From Pseudomonas anguilliseptica (GTDB taxonomy: Bacteria > Pseudomonadota > Gammaproteobacteria > Pseudomonadales > Pseudomonadaceae): DNA of 64,000 nt. The stretch is taken from NCBI RefSeq assembly GCF_900105355.1, contig NZ_FNSC01000001.1:124001-188000 (forward strand), in the 5' to 3' direction. Shown here in pieces: positions 46,413 to 56,001 of the stretch (within the stretch, counting starts at the first letter, position 1; each line of letters starts with the position of its first letter). The translations under genes were made by a program, and so were the position numbers. The notes below the pieces were generated by a model. The model searched no databases, was not told the DNA's origin, and worked only from the letters and a program-made list of their open reading frames with translations.

Positions 46413-46754
46413 TCAGTGCGGCGCTTCGGCGGCGTGGTTGAGCGAGTACCTGGGTATTTCCACAGTCAGGTCTTCATCACCGACAACCGCCTGACAGGAC
46501 AACCGCGACTGAGCCTCAAGCCCCCAAGCCTTGTCGAGCATGTCCTCTTCCAGCTCATCGGCCTCAGCCAGCGAATCAAAACCTTCACGAATGATGCAGT
46601 GACAGGTCGTGCAGGCGCATACACCGCCACAGGCGCTTTCGATCTCGATATGGTGCTCGTGCGCCACTTCAAGCACCGACGTGCCTGGCGCGACGTCGAC
46701 CACCAGCCCTTCCGGACACAGCACCGCGTGAGGCAGAAAAATGATCTGCGGCAT
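46413..46754 (-). CDS. fdx: ISC [2Fe-2S] ferredoxin
   Basis: A 113-residue adrenodoxin-type ferredoxin. Cluster Cys lie in CGGVCACTTC (Cys-x5-Cys-x2-Cys pattern) and in RLSCQAVV. It donates electrons for cluster formation on IscU. It starts 2 bases after the hscA stop, with AGGA 7 bases upstream of the ATG. Confidence 0.95.
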   Translation of the reverse strand: MPQIIFLPHAVLCPEGLVVDVAPGTSVLEVAHEHHIEIESACGGVCACTTCHCIIREGFDSLAEADELEEDMLDKAWGLEAQSRLSCQAVVGDEDLTVEIPRYSLNHAAEAPH

Positions 46755-46756
46755 GC

Positions 46757-48622
46757 TTATTCCTCAATCTCATCAAGACTACGGCCCGCCAGTGCGGCCT
46801 TGACCGTGGCATCCAGACGACGCGCGGCAAAAGCGTCAGTCACCTGGGTCAAACGTTTGGTTTGCTGCTCGATCGCCAAGCCATCAGTGCCGGTCATCAA
46901 GTCACGCAACTGGTCTATCTGTGCATCGATCGCCAGGCGCTCATCGGCATCCAGCAAGCGCTCGCCATCAGCCAGCAACGCGGCCTCAACAGCTTCCAGC
47001 AGACGCCGGGCATCGACCTGCTGCTCGCGCAGTACGCGGGCAACTTTGTCATCGCCAGCGTTCTTGAAGGAATCCTGCAGCATGCGGGCGATTTCGCCAT
47101 CCGTCAGCCCATAGGACGGCTTGACTTGGATACTCGCCTCGACCCCCGAAGCCAGCTCACGCGCAGCGACGCTAAGCAGACCGTCAGCATCAACCTGGAA
47201 GGTCACGCGAATCTTCGCCGCACCCGCCACCATCGGTGGAATGCCACGCAATTCGAAGCGTGCCAGCGAGCGGCAATCACTGATCAGCTCACGCTCACCC
47301 TGCAGAACATGAACCATCATGGCCGCCTGGCCATCTTTATAAGTGGTGAAGTCCTGAGCACGAGCAACCGGGACCGTGGTATTGCGCGGAATCACCTTCT
47401 CCATCAGACCGCCCATGGTTTCCAGACCGAGCGACAGCGGAATCACATCCAGCAGCAGCAACTCCTCGCCATCGCCGCGCTTGTTACCGGCCAGAGCATC
47501 GGCCTGAATCGCCGCCCCAATAGCGACCACCTGATCGGGATCTATATAGGTCAGCGGCTCACGAGCAAACAATTCGGCAACCGCCTGGCGCACACGCGGC
47601 ACACGGGTAGAACCACCAACCATAACCACGGCTTCAACTTCAGCCAGCTCAATACCGGCATCACGCACCGCACGGCGACAGGCCTTGAGGCTGCGCGCCA
47701 GCATGGGCTCGATCAGCGCATCGAACTGCTCACGACTCAACTGCCCTGCCCAGCTGGCATAGCTGAGACTTGCCGAAGCGCTGTCGGTCAGCGCCTCTTT
47801 AGCGGCACACGCGGCCTCCAGCAACAGGCGCTGCTGTGTCGGATCGAGATCAGAGGAAATCCCAGCCTGCTCAACTATCCAGCCGGCAATGGCGTGGTCG
47901 AAGTCATCACCGCCCAGAGCGCTGTCGCCGCCGGTCGCCAGCACTTCAAAGACACCGCCAGTCAGGCGCAGTACGGAAATATCGAAGGTACCGCCACCCA
48001 GATCATAAATAGCAACCACACCCTCGGCATGCTGATCCAGGCCATAGGCGACAGCTGCAGCAGTCGGCTCGTTGAGCAAGCGAAGCACATTCAGCCCGGC
48101 CAGACGCGCGGCGTCCTTGGTGGCCTGTCGCTGCGAATCATCGAAATAGGCTGGCACTGTGATCACCGCCCCCACCAGCTCACCACCGAGGGTCGCTTCA
48201 GCGCGCTGACGCAGCACCTTGAGAATATCCGCCGAGACTTCAACCGGGCTTTTCGGCCCCTGCACGGTCTCGATAAACGGCATATGCGACTCACCGCCGA
48301 CAAAGCGATACGGCAGCTGCTCCCCGAGCTGCTTCACGTCCGCCAGGCCGCGCCCCATCAGACGCTTGACCGACAGCACAGTATTCAATGGATCGCCCGA
48401 CGCTGCCGCTTTGGCAACTTCGCCCACTTCAACCCGGTCAGCGTGATAGCGCACGGCGGACGGCAGAATGACCTGCCCGACAGCATCGGCCAGCGGCTCG
48501 GAAAGACCGCTACGCACGGCAGCGACCAGCGAATTGGTAGTACCCAGATCAATCCCCACCGCCAGTCGACGCTGGTGTGGCTGGGGGCTTTGTCCGGGCT
48601 CAGCGATCTGCAGTAAGGCCAT
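46757..48622 (-). CDS. hscA: Fe-S cluster chaperone HscA (Hsp70 family)
   Basis: A 621-residue Hsp70: the ATPase starts [14 protein letters not shown], then [47 protein letters not shown]; a substrate-binding domain follows. With HscB it releases clusters from IscU by binding its LPPVK motif, which is present in the IscU here. It lies between hscB and fdx. Confidence 0.96.
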   Translation of the reverse strand: MALLQIAEPGQSPQPHQRRLAVGIDLGTTNSLVAAVRSGLSEPLADAVGQVILPSAVRYHADRVEVGEVAKAAASGDPLNTVLSVKRLMGRGLADVKQLGEQLPYRFVGGESHMPFIETVQGPKSPVEVSADILKVLRQRAEATLGGELVGAVITVPAYFDDSQRQATKDAARLAGLNVLRLLNEPTAAAVAYGLDQHAEGVVAIYDLGGGTFDISVLRLTGGVFEVLATGGDSALGGDDFDHAIAGWIVEQAGISSDLDPTQQRLLLEAACAAKEALTDSASASLSYASWAGQLSREQFDALIEPMLARSLKACRRAVRDAGIELAEVEAVVMVGGSTRVPRVRQAVAELFAREPLTYIDPDQVVAIGAAIQADALAGNKRGDGEELLLLDVIPLSLGLETMGGLMEKVIPRNTTVPVARAQDFTTYKDGQAAMMVHVLQGERELISDCRSLARFELRGIPPMVAGAAKIRVTFQVDADGLLSVAARELASGVEASIQVKPSYGLTDGEIARMLQDSFKNAGDDKVARVLREQQVDARRLLEAVEAALLADGERLLDADERLAIDAQIDQLRDLMTGTDGLAIEQQTKRLTQVTDAFAARRLDATVKAALAGRSLDEIEE

Positions 48623-48670
48623 GATTAATCAGTGCTTAGGTATCAGGAGCGCCATGCAGGCACCCCAGCG

Positions 48671-49192
48671 TTAATCGTCGAGGCGCTCTTCCAGCTGGCG
48701 AACCTCGTGAGAGAGCTTGTCGAGAAACTGCATGCGACGCATCAGGCGCTCGGCCTCTTCGCGCCGCGAGGCATCATCCCAACAAACGGCAAAACTGTCG
48801 TTGAGCTCATCCTGAGCCACTTTCAAACGCCGCTTGAACTGCGCCACACCAGCCAGGTCGACACTGTCGTACAGATCCTCCAGCTCTTCGCGCAGCTGCA
48901 TCTGCTGTAGCAGGAAATCCGGATCCTGCACCGCCACCTCAAGCGGTAGCTCAGGGCCGCGCAGTTCCAGCAGATAACGCGCTCGCCGCGACGCGCTCTT
49001 GAGTGTGCTGTAAGCCTCATTGAGGCTAGCGGACCGCTCCAAAGCCAGGCGCTGCTCGCGCTCGGAAGCATCAGCAAAGCGGTCCGGATGGACATTGCGC
49101 GCCAGCTCGCGATAACGCACGGCTAGCTGATCAAGATCCAGGCGGAAGCCTGGCTGCAGGTCAAACAAAGCAAAGTGACAAGGACTGCCCAC
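48671..49192 (-). CDS. hscB: Co-chaperone HscB (J-domain)
   Basis: A 173-residue protein: N-terminal J domain with the HPD motif ([13 protein letters not shown]) and a C-terminal three-helix domain that binds IscU. The start is GTG 49192, five bases after GAGG; the longer open frame (to 49228) runs into iscA and is not supported. Family length agrees with 173. Confidence 0.93.
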   Translation of the reverse strand: MGSPCHFALFDLQPGFRLDLDQLAVRYRELARNVHPDRFADASEREQRLALERSASLNEAYSTLKSASRRARYLLELRGPELPLEVAVQDPDFLLQQMQLREELEDLYDSVDLAGVAQFKRRLKVAQDELNDSFAVCWDDASRREEAERLMRRMQFLDKLSHEVRQLEERLDD

Positions 49193-49199
49193 ACGCGCC

Positions 49200-49523
49200 T
49201 CAGATATTGAAGCTTTCGCCGCAGCCACATTCGCCGCGCACGTTCGGGTTGTTGAACTTGAAGCCTTCGTTCAACCCTTCTTTGACGAAGTCGAGCTCGG
49301 TGCCATCGAGGTAGACCAAGCTCTTGGGATCAATGATCACCTTGACGCCATGGTTCTCGAACACCTGATCTTCGCTGGCAGCCTCATCGACGAACTCCAG
49401 CACATAGGCCAAGCCGGAGCAGCCCGTGGTGCGCACACCCAGACGAATACCTTCGCCCTTGCCGCGCCCCTCAAGAGAGCGACGCACGTGCTGAGCGGCA
49501 GCTTCGGTCATGCTGATAGCCAT
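49200..49523 (-). CDS. iscA: A-type Fe-S carrier IscA
   Basis: A 107-residue carrier with the three conserved Cys: TTGCSGLAY and ECGCGESF at the C-terminus. ATG 49523 ([10 protein letters not shown]) has GGAGG 6 bases upstream. It passes clusters to target enzymes. Confidence 0.95.
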   Translation of the reverse strand: MAISMTEAAAQHVRRSLEGRGKGEGIRLGVRTTGCSGLAYVLEFVDEAASEDQVFENHGVKVIIDPKSLVYLDGTELDFVKEGLNEGFKFNNPNVRGECGCGESFNI

Positions 49524-49534
49524 CGACAACCTCC

Positions 49535-49921
49535 TTAAAGCAAGCCTTTCTTCTGCTTGTAATCGCGCACAGCGGCCTTGATGGCGTCTTCGGCGAGTAC
49601 CGAGCAGTGAATTTTCACCGGTGGCAGAGCCAACTCCTCGGCCAGCTGGGTGTTCTTGATGGTTTCGGCTTCATCCAGGGTCTTACCCTTCATCCACTCA
49701 GTAGCAAGGGAACTCGAGGCGATTGCCGAACCGCAGCCGTAGGTCTTGAACTTGGCATCTTCAATCACGCCCTGCTCGTTGACCTTGATCTGCAGGCGCA
49801 TCACATCGCCGCAAGCCGGTGCGCCGACCATGCCGGTACCAACGTCCGGGTCTTCCGCATCCATCTTGCCGACGTTGCGCGGGTTTTCGTAATGATCAAT
49901 GACCTTTTCACTGTAAGCCAT
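49535..49921 (-). CDS. iscU: Fe-S scaffold IscU
   Basis: A 128-residue scaffold. Cluster ligands are in [20 protein letters not shown] and [12 protein letters not shown]; the HscA-binding motif LPPVK precedes the last Cys. The Asp next to Cys37 (CGD) needed for turnover is present. AAGGA precedes the ATG. Confidence 0.97.
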   Translation of the reverse strand: MAYSEKVIDHYENPRNVGKMDAEDPDVGTGMVGAPACGDVMRLQIKVNEQGVIEDAKFKTYGCGSAIASSSLATEWMKGKTLDEAETIKNTQLAEELALPPVKIHCSVLAEDAIKAAVRDYKQKKGLL

Positions 49922-49968
49922 GCTGGTATTCCTTCCTCATCAGAGAGTCGCTCTTGCTCGGCGACTAC

Positions 49969-51183
49969 TTAGTGCGCCGCCCACTCGATCTTGGAGATGT
50001 CGACACCGTCTTTGTACATATCCCACAGCGGCGACAATTCGCGCAGCTTGGTGACCGCCTCGCAAACCTTCTGCGCGGCGTAATCGACCTCTTCATCAGT
50101 GGTGAAACGGCCGAAGGTAAAACGGATGGAACTGTGTGCCAGCTCGTCATTGCGACCCAGGGCGCGCAATACGTAGGACGGCTCTAGCGAAGCCGAGGTG
50201 CAGGCCGAACCGGACGAAACCGCCAGGTCCTTGAGCGCCATGATCAGCGACTCGCCCTCAACGTAGTTGAAGCTGAGATTAAGGTTGTGCGGTACACGAG
50301 CGGTCATGCTGCCATTGATGTACAGCTCTTCCAGGCCATCGACCTGCTTGAAGAAACGCTCACGCAAGGCCAGGATGCGCTGGTTTTCCTGGGCCATTTC
50401 TTCCTTGGCAATACGGAACGCTTCACCCATACCGACGCACTGGTGAGTCGCCAGGGTCCCGGAACGCATACCGCGCTCATGGCCACCACCATGGATCTGG
50501 GCTTCCAGACGCACACGCGGCTTGCGACGCACAAACAGCGCACCAACACCTTTCGGGCCATAGGTTTTGTGTGCGGAGAAGGACATCAGATCGACCTTGA
50601 GCGACTCCAGATCGATCGCCACTTTGCCGGCGGACTGCGCCGCATCAACATGCAGGAACACGCCGCGCGAGCGGGTCAGCTCGCCGATTGCCGCGATGTC
50701 GTTGATGGTGCCGATTTCATTGTTCACGTGCATGACCGACACCAGGATGGTGTCCTCACGCAGCACCGCCTCAATCATGGCCGGGGTAATCAAGCCATCT
50801 TCACCAGGCTCGATATAGGTCACTTCGAAGCCTTCGCGCTCAAGCTGGCGCATGGTATCCAGCACGGCTTTGTGCTCGATCTTCGAGGTGATCAGGTGCT
50901 TGCCCTTGCTCTTGTAGAAGTCGGCGATGCCTTTGATTGCCAGATTGTTGGACTCGGTCGCACCGGAGGTCCAGACAATCTCACGCGGGTCGGCATTGAC
51001 CAGCTCAGCCACTTGGCGGCGAGCATTCTCAACGGCTTCTTCGGCCTTCCAGCCAAACACGTGGGAGCGTGACGCCGGGTTGCCGAAGTTACCGTCGACC
51101 AGCAGGCATTCGCTCATTTTTTGCGCAACACGCGGATCAACCGGCGTGGTGGCGGAATAATCGAGGTAAATCGGCAACTTCAT
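49969..51183 (-). CDS. iscS: Cysteine desulfurase IscS
   Basis: A 404-residue PLP enzyme that supplies sulfur for Fe-S clusters and tRNA thiolation. The PLP lysine is in [16 protein letters not shown] and the catalytic Cys in [24 protein letters not shown] 51183 has GGAG 7 bases upstream; the extra codon upstream is TTG. Confidence 0.97.
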   Translation of the reverse strand: MKLPIYLDYSATTPVDPRVAQKMSECLLVDGNFGNPASRSHVFGWKAEEAVENARRQVAELVNADPREIVWTSGATESNNLAIKGIADFYKSKGKHLITSKIEHKAVLDTMRQLEREGFEVTYIEPGEDGLITPAMIEAVLREDTILVSVMHVNNEIGTINDIAAIGELTRSRGVFLHVDAAQSAGKVAIDLESLKVDLMSFSAHKTYGPKGVGALFVRRKPRVRLEAQIHGGGHERGMRSGTLATHQCVGMGEAFRIAKEEMAQENQRILALRERFFKQVDGLEELYINGSMTARVPHNLNLSFNYVEGESLIMALKDLAVSSGSACTSASLEPSYVLRALGRNDELAHSSIRFTFGRFTTDEEVDYAAQKVCEAVTKLRELSPLWDMYKDGVDISKIEWAAH

Positions 51184-51231
51184 CAACTTTCTCCTAATCA
51201 GGTATCAGGCCAGCTAGCCAGCGCCTTGCGC

Positions 51232-51723
51232 TCAATCGACGGCGGACGTTTCGATCTTATCCAGGTACGGCGCCCTGCCATTGCAGCGGCGCTGATCCTG
51301 GCGCTGGGCAACTTCCTGCACTTCACGACGGGTCACCAAGTCAGCGAGACTGATGCCACTTAGAAATTCGTGTATCTGCTGGCTGAGGTCACACCACAAG
51401 TGGTGGGTCAGGCAGGTATCACCTGCATGGCAATCGCCCTGCCCCTGGCAGCGAGTAGCATCGACCGACTCATTGACCGCATCGATCACCTCAGCCACCT
51501 GAATGCCCTGCATATCACGCGACAGCTGGTAACCGCCGCCAGGCCCACGCACGCTGGACACCAGGTTGCCACGACGCAACTTGGCAAATAGCTGCTCCAG
51601 GTAGGAAAGGGAAATACCCTGCCGCCCGGAGATATCAGCCAAAGACACCGGCCCACGCTGAGCGTGCAACGCCAGATCAAGCATGGCGGTGACGGCGTAA
51701 CGGCCTTTGGTGGTTAATCGCAT
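51232..51723 (-). CDS. iscR: Fe-S-sensing regulator IscR
   Basis: A 163-residue Rrf2-family regulator. The helix-turn-helix is at about 10-55 ([28 protein letters not shown]). The cluster ligands are the three Cys and His of [19 protein letters not shown] near residues 92-107. It represses its own operon when it carries a [2Fe-2S] cluster; a matching operator lies just upstream. Confidence 0.97.
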   Translation of the reverse strand: MRLTTKGRYAVTAMLDLALHAQRGPVSLADISGRQGISLSYLEQLFAKLRRGNLVSSVRGPGGGYQLSRDMQGIQVAEVIDAVNESVDATRCQGQGDCHAGDTCLTHHLWCDLSQQIHEFLSGISLADLVTRREVQEVAQRQDQRRCNGRAPYLDKIETSAVD

Positions 51724-51762
51724 AAGGGTTTACCGCGTGATCGCAATATGCCGAGAGTATGC

Positions 51763-51787
51763 AATTCCCGAGCATTTAAGTCAACTA
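51763..51787 (-). promoter_or_regulatory. iscR promoter with IscR type-1 site
   Basis: On the minus strand TAGTTGACTTAAATGCTC continues GGGAATT, closely matching the 25-bp type-1 IscR motif of the E. coli iscR promoter (ATAGTTGAC...CTCGGGAAT). The same bases form the -35 TTGACT; a -10 CATACT follows after 17 bases (51756-51761 region). Binding here would shut off transcription. Confidence 0.82.
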
Positions 51788-51825
51788 CAAGACCTAGTGC
51801 CTTAGTCGGGATTAGCCAGGCCGGA

Positions 51826-51854
51826 GGGCGCGCAGCATAGCAAAATGCGCGCCC
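51826..51854 (-). terminator. Hairpin between cysE and iscR
   Basis: GGGCGCGCA (51826-51834) pairs with TGCGCGCCC (51846-51854) directly after the cysE stop. There is no T-run, so strength is uncertain. Confidence 0.5.
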
Positions 51855-51862
51855 CCGCACCA

Positions 51863-52639
51863 TCAAGCCGCAGGCTTGTCTGCGTCTTTGACCACGCCAG
51901 CGAAGTCCTCGTCACGCAGCTGCGGCAAATCCTTGGCGCAGTAGTCACTGCCCAAGGACTTGAGCGCGCCGCACATGCCTTCCAGGCGCCCATCCACCGC
52001 ATGCAGGTGATCAAGCAGCTGACCAATGGCACGCGCCACCGGGTCCGGCATGTCCTGACTCACACCATAGGCATCGAAACCAAGTTTCTCGGCAATCGCC
52101 TGACGTTTGGCCTCCTGCTCATCGTCGGTTTTGACAATGATCCGCCCAGGAATGCCGACCGCAGTAGCACCCGCCGGCACTTCTTTGGTCACCACAGCAT
52201 TGGAGCCGATCTTCGCGCCTGCGCCGACCGTGAACGGCCCCAACACCTTGGCCCCAGCACCCACCACCACACCATCTTCCAGTGTTGGATGGCGCTTGCC
52301 CTTGTTCCAGCTGGTGCCACCCAGAGTCACACCCTGATAAAGGGTGACGTCATTGCCGATCTCGGCGGTTTCACCGATGACGATGCCCATACCGTGGTCG
52401 ATAAAGAAGCGCCGACCGATCTTCGCGCCCGGATGGATTTCGATGCCGGTCATCCAGCGCCCAAAGTTCGACACCACGCGCGCCAGCCACTTCCAGCCAC
52501 CACCCCACAGCGCATGCGCCACGCGATGCAGCCAGACCGCATGCAACCCCGGATAGCAAGTGACCACCTCAAAGGCATTACGCGCCGCCGGGTCGCGATG
52601 AAATACGCTCTGGATATCCTCTTGCATGCGCTCAAACAT
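51863..52639 (-). CDS. cysE: Serine O-acetyltransferase
   Basis: A 258-residue enzyme making O-acetylserine for cysteine synthesis. The N-terminal helical domain is followed by a left-handed beta-helix of hexapeptide repeats ([34 protein letters not shown], with the catalytic Asp-His pair). ATG 52639 has GGAG 7 bases upstream. Its product pathway supplies the cysteine that IscS uses. Confidence 0.95.
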   Translation of the reverse strand: MFERMQEDIQSVFHRDPAARNAFEVVTCYPGLHAVWLHRVAHALWGGGWKWLARVVSNFGRWMTGIEIHPGAKIGRRFFIDHGMGIVIGETAEIGNDVTLYQGVTLGGTSWNKGKRHPTLEDGVVVGAGAKVLGPFTVGAGAKIGSNAVVTKEVPAGATAVGIPGRIIVKTDDEQEAKRQAIAEKLGFDAYGVSQDMPDPVARAIGQLLDHLHAVDGRLEGMCGALKSLGSDYCAKDLPQLRDEDFAGVVKDADKPAA

Positions 52640-53402
52640 CTGCCTTCTCCTGCCTAGGGTGCTCGCCACGCGCCGCCTTGATGGTTTCCGTCAAGATACC
52701 GCGCAAGATATTCATTTCCAGCTTGCTCACTGCGCTACGCCCATACAAGCGACGCAGGCGACTCATCAGATGCCGCGGCTTGGCAGGATCAAGAAACCTG
52801 ATCTCAACCAGCGCCTGCTCAAGGTGACGATAAAACGATTCCAACTCATCCGCAGCAACCGGCTCTTCATCCGGACCGACGACCGCAGACTGCTTGACCG
52901 GCCGCCCCTCAGTTGCCAGCCAGACCATACGCACTTCGTAAGCCAGCACCTGCACCGCCGCTGCCAGATTCAACGAGCTGAACGCCGGATCGGAGGGAAT
53001 ATGCACATGATAGTGACAGCGCTGCAGCTCCTCATTGGTCAGGCCGGCATACTCGCGCCCAAACACCAAGGCAACCTGCGCACCTTGCTGCGCCTGCTCA
53101 CACGCCGCCACACCACACTCACGCGGCTCGAGCATCGGCCAGGGAATATGCCGATCCCGCGCACTGGTGCCCATTACCAGACGACAACCGACCAGCGCCT
53201 CCTCAAGCGTGGCCACCACCTGCGCCGCATCGAGAATATCAGTAGCACCAGAGGCCCTGGCCACCGCGTCTTCGCTCGGAAAATCCCGCGGATCAACCAG
53301 CACCAACTGCGACAACCCCATGTTTTTCATGGCCCGCGCCGCGCCACCGATATTGCCCGGATGACTGGTACCGACCAACACAACGCGAATATTTTCCAGC
53401 AA
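52632..53402 (-). CDS. trmJ: tRNA (cytidine/uridine-2'-O-)-methyltransferase TrmJ
   Basis: A 256-residue SPOUT methyltransferase modifying position 32 of tRNAs. Motifs [19 protein letters not shown] near the N-terminus, [26 protein letters not shown] and [22 protein letters not shown] are typical. The start appears to be TTG 53402, since the family begins at LENIRVVLV and no ATG is upstream in frame nearby. It overlaps cysE by 8 bases. Confidence 0.93.
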   Translation of the reverse strand: MLENIRVVLVGTSHPGNIGGAARAMKNMGLSQLVLVDPRDFPSEDAVARASGATDILDAAQVVATLEEALVGCRLVMGTSARDRHIPWPMLEPRECGVAACEQAQQGAQVALVFGREYAGLTNEELQRCHYHVHIPSDPAFSSLNLAAAVQVLAYEVRMVWLATEGRPVKQSAVVGPDEEPVAADELESFYRHLEQALVEIRFLDPAKPRHLMSRLRRLYGRSAVSKLEMNILRGILTETIKAARGEHPRQEKADV

Positions 53403-53484
53403 CGCAAACGCTCACAGACAAGGCTTAGAGGGGCAAATCTTACAGAAGCCACCCGCCTTGCGCCACGCAAGGCGCAGGTTGCAC

Positions 53485-53512
53485 TTCAACCGCCGGGCTT
53501 TTCTGCTAGAAT
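53485..53512 (+). promoter_or_regulatory. Candidate promoter of suhB
   Basis: TTCAAC (53485-53490), 16-base spacer, TAGAAT (53507-53512), 34 bases before the suhB ATG. The -10 is good and the -35 weak. Confidence 0.45.
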
Positions 53513-53546
53513 GGCCGGCTTTCTTTAACGACCCAGGTGAACATCC

Positions 53547-54362
53547 ATGCAGCCCATGCTGAATATCGCGCTGCGCGCAGCCCGTAGCGCCGGCGAAATG
53601 ATCTTCCGCTCGACCGAACGCTTGGACGTCATCTCGGTCGACGAGAAAGAAGCCAAGGACTATGTGACTGAAATTGATCGCTCTGCCGAGCAGCTGATCA
53701 TTCAGGCCCTGCGCAAAGCTTTCCCGAACCACGGCATCCTCGGCGAGGAAAGCGGCCTGAGCGAAGGCAGCGGCGACGGCGCCGATTACCTGTGGATCAT
53801 CGATCCACTGGACGGCACCACCAACTTCATCCGCGGCATCCCGCATTACGCCGTCAGCATCGCCTGCAAATACCGTGGCCGCCTTGAGCACGCCGTAATT
53901 ATCGACCCGGTACGCCAGGAAGAATTCACTGCCAGCCGCGGCCGTGGCGCTGCCCTTAACGGCCGCCGCCTGCGCGTCGGCAATCGCAAGAGCCTGGAAG
54001 GCGCGCTGCTCGGAACCGGCTTCCCGTTCCGCGACAGCCAGATGGAAAACCTGGAAAACTACATCGGCATGTTCCGCAGCCTGGTCGGCCAAACTGCTGG
54101 CGTACGCCGCGCAGGCGCAGCGAGCCTGGACCTGGCCTATGTAGCAGCCGGCCGCTTTGATGCCTTCTGGGAATTCGGCCTGTCCGAGTGGGACATGGCC
54201 GCCGGTGCACTGCTGATCCAAGAAGCAGGCGGCCTGGTCAGCGACTTCAGCGGCGGCCACGACTTCCTGGAAAAGGGCCAGATCGTTGCCGGCAACACCA
54301 AGTGCTTCAAAGCCGTGCTCACGGCCATTCAGCCGCACCTGTCAGCCTCCCTGAAGCGCTGA
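53547..54362 (+). CDS. suhB: Inositol-1-monophosphatase SuhB
   Basis: A 271-residue Mg-dependent phosphatase. Metal ligands are in GEESG (about 68), WIIDPLDGTTNFIRG (about 84-98) and EWDMAAGALLI (Asp about 215). In Pseudomonas and E. coli SuhB also joins rRNA antitermination complexes and affects virulence genes. AGGTG lies 7 bases before the ATG. It is divergent from trmJ. Confidence 0.95.
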   Translation: MQPMLNIALRAARSAGEMIFRSTERLDVISVDEKEAKDYVTEIDRSAEQLIIQALRKAFPNHGILGEESGLSEGSGDGADYLWIIDPLDGTTNFIRGIPHYAVSIACKYRGRLEHAVIIDPVRQEEFTASRGRGAALNGRRLRVGNRKSLEGALLGTGFPFRDSQMENLENYIGMFRSLVGQTAGVRRAGAASLDLAYVAAGRFDAFWEFGLSEWDMAAGALLIQEAGGLVSDFSGGHDFLEKGQIVAGNTKCFKAVLTAIQPHLSASLKR

Positions 54363-54380
54363 TCAAGCCGCAATAAAAAA

Positions 54381-54402
54381 GCGCCCCACGGGGCGCTTTT
54401 TT
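54381..54402. terminator. Bidirectional rho-independent terminator
   Basis: GCGCCCC-AC-GGGGCGC (arms 54381-54387 and 54390-54396) has six A before and six T after, so it can stop both suhB and the convergent glycine-zipper gene. Confidence 0.92.
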
Positions 54403-54423
54403 GTATCCACTGAAATCTTTCGA

Positions 54424-54960
54424 TCAGTTGGCCTGATCGACCAACACCAGCTGACCGTCCTTGACCGGAATCTGCCGGCCCGGATCACTGGCCATACGCA
54501 CCTGACTCACTTTGCCATCCAGCTCATATTTGACGTCATAGCCCACCAGCTTCTCACTGGTATCAGTTACCGTGCTGCAACGGGTTTCGGTAGTGGTATA
54601 GGTATCACGACCCTGCAAATGCTCTTGCGCCTTGTTGCCGGCATAACCGCCGCCAACCGCACCGGCGACTGTCGCCAGCTTCTTACCGTTGCCGCCACCC
54701 ACCTGATTACCCAGCAAACCACCCACCACCGCACCAATCGCGGTACCGGCTATCTGGTGCTCATCCTTAACCGGCGCCTGGCGGGTGACCGCCACATCCT
54801 TGCAGACCTCACGCGGGGGTTTGATGGTTTCCTTGACCAGCTTAACTGCGAGCACTTCAGCATATTCCGGCGCACTGACGATGCTGTAAGTGGCCACCGC
54901 CCCGCCTGCCGTCACACCCACCGCACCCAGTACCGCGCCCATCAACATTGACTTATTCAT
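54424..54960 (-). CDS. Glycine-zipper 2TM domain protein
   Basis: A 178-residue envelope protein. It has a hydrophobic N-terminal segment (signal or anchor, GAVLGAVGVTAGGAVATYS) and a glycine-zipper domain at about 72-105 (AGTAIGAVVGGLLGNQVGGGNGKKLATVAGAVGGGYAGN), as in the Rickettsia 17-kDa antigen family; then a small beta-rich tail with ETRCSTV. Probably outer-membrane associated; the role is unknown. AAGGAGG precedes the ATG. Confidence 0.85.
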   Translation of the reverse strand: MNKSMLMGAVLGAVGVTAGGAVATYSIVSAPEYAEVLAVKLVKETIKPPREVCKDVAVTRQAPVKDEHQIAGTAIGAVVGGLLGNQVGGGNGKKLATVAGAVGGGYAGNKAQEHLQGRDTYTTTETRCSTVTDTSEKLVGYDVKYELDGKVSQVRMASDPGRQIPVKDGQLVLVDQAN

Positions 54961-55021
54961 ACATACCTCCTTGAAGCCGCCGCTTGGCGCTTAACGCACC
55001 TTACACCCAGCCTTGGAGCAT

Positions 55022-55055
55022 AAAAAAACCGGGCAAGTTCAACACCGGCCCGGTT
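55022..55055 (-). terminator. Rho-independent terminator of secF
   Basis: On the minus strand AACCGGGC (55055-55048) pairs with GCCCGGTT (55034-55027), followed by a run of T (55022-55028 on the other strand is A). It ends the queA-tgt-yajC-secDF transcript. Confidence 0.88.
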
Positions 55056-55086
55056 CATTCAGCTGTTTGCGACAAGACGCACAGAT

Positions 55087-55992
55087 TCAGGGGCGCTCAT
55101 CGAGCTCTTCTTCCACCACTGGCGGAATCAGGTCATCGACCGTCAGATCGAGCCACACCAGCACCACGTTGGCGATATAGACCGACGAGTAAGTACCCGC
55201 GCTCACACCGACAAACAGCGCGACCGAGAAGGCAAATAGGTTGTCACCCGCAAACAGCAGCAGCGCGGCAATCGCCATCAAGGTAGAAATGGACGTTGCC
55301 AGAGTACGCAGCAGGGTCTGAGTGGTGGAGATGTTGATGTTCTCGATCAACGTCGCCTTGCGCAGCACGCGGAAGTTCTCCCGCACCCGATCGAATACCA
55401 CGATGGTATCGTTCAGCGAGTAGCCGATGATCGCCAGCAGCGCCGCCAGCACGGTCAGGTCGAAAGTGATCTGGAAGAACGACAGGACACCGAGCGTGAC
55501 AATCACGTCGTGGATCAGCGAAACAATCGCCCCCGCGCCGAACTTCCACTGAAAGCGGAAGGCCAGGTAAAGCATCACCCCAGCCAGCGCCAGCAACAGA
55601 CCCAGCCCGCCCTGATCGCGCAGCTCTTCACCTACCTGCGGGCCGACGAATTCGACCTTTTTCACTTCAAGCTGCTCGCCAGCCTGACGCAGCGCCGCGG
55701 CCACTTTATTACCCAATTCCGGGTCATTACCCTGCATGCGCACCACCACATCGGTGGTAGCACCAAAGCTCTGCACCACGGCGTCGGCATAACCAGCGCC
55801 GGCCAACTGCTCACGGATGTTGCCGAGATCTGCAGGCTGCTCATAGCTCAGCTCGATCTGCGTACCGCCAGTAAAATCCAGACCCAGATTCAGCCCCTTG
55901 GTAAACAGGCTAACCAGTGCCAGCAACGTCAGCACCAGGGTGAAGGCGAACGCAATATTGCGCACCCCCATGAAGTTGATCGTACGATTCAT
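55087..55992 (-). CDS. secF: Protein translocase subunit SecF
   Basis: A 301-residue protein with six membrane spans and one periplasmic loop. Typical sequences are GLNLGLDFTGGTQIEL (N-terminal) and IGYSLNDTIVVFDRVRENFR (TM4-5). With SecD it uses the proton gradient to pull exported proteins across the membrane. ATG 55992 has GGGG 5 bases upstream; the codon before is GTG. Confidence 0.96.
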   Translation of the reverse strand: MNRTINFMGVRNIAFAFTLVLTLLALVSLFTKGLNLGLDFTGGTQIELSYEQPADLGNIREQLAGAGYADAVVQSFGATTDVVVRMQGNDPELGNKVAAALRQAGEQLEVKKVEFVGPQVGEELRDQGGLGLLLALAGVMLYLAFRFQWKFGAGAIVSLIHDVIVTLGVLSFFQITFDLTVLAALLAIIGYSLNDTIVVFDRVRENFRVLRKATLIENINISTTQTLLRTLATSISTLMAIAALLLFAGDNLFAFSVALFVGVSAGTYSSVYIANVVLVWLDLTVDDLIPPVVEEELDERP

Positions 55993-56001
55993 CACAGCCC
56001 C

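Noticed and set aside
46862..48616. A 584-codon frame antisense to hscA
   Set aside because: Shadow of hscA; no ribosome site or known domain.
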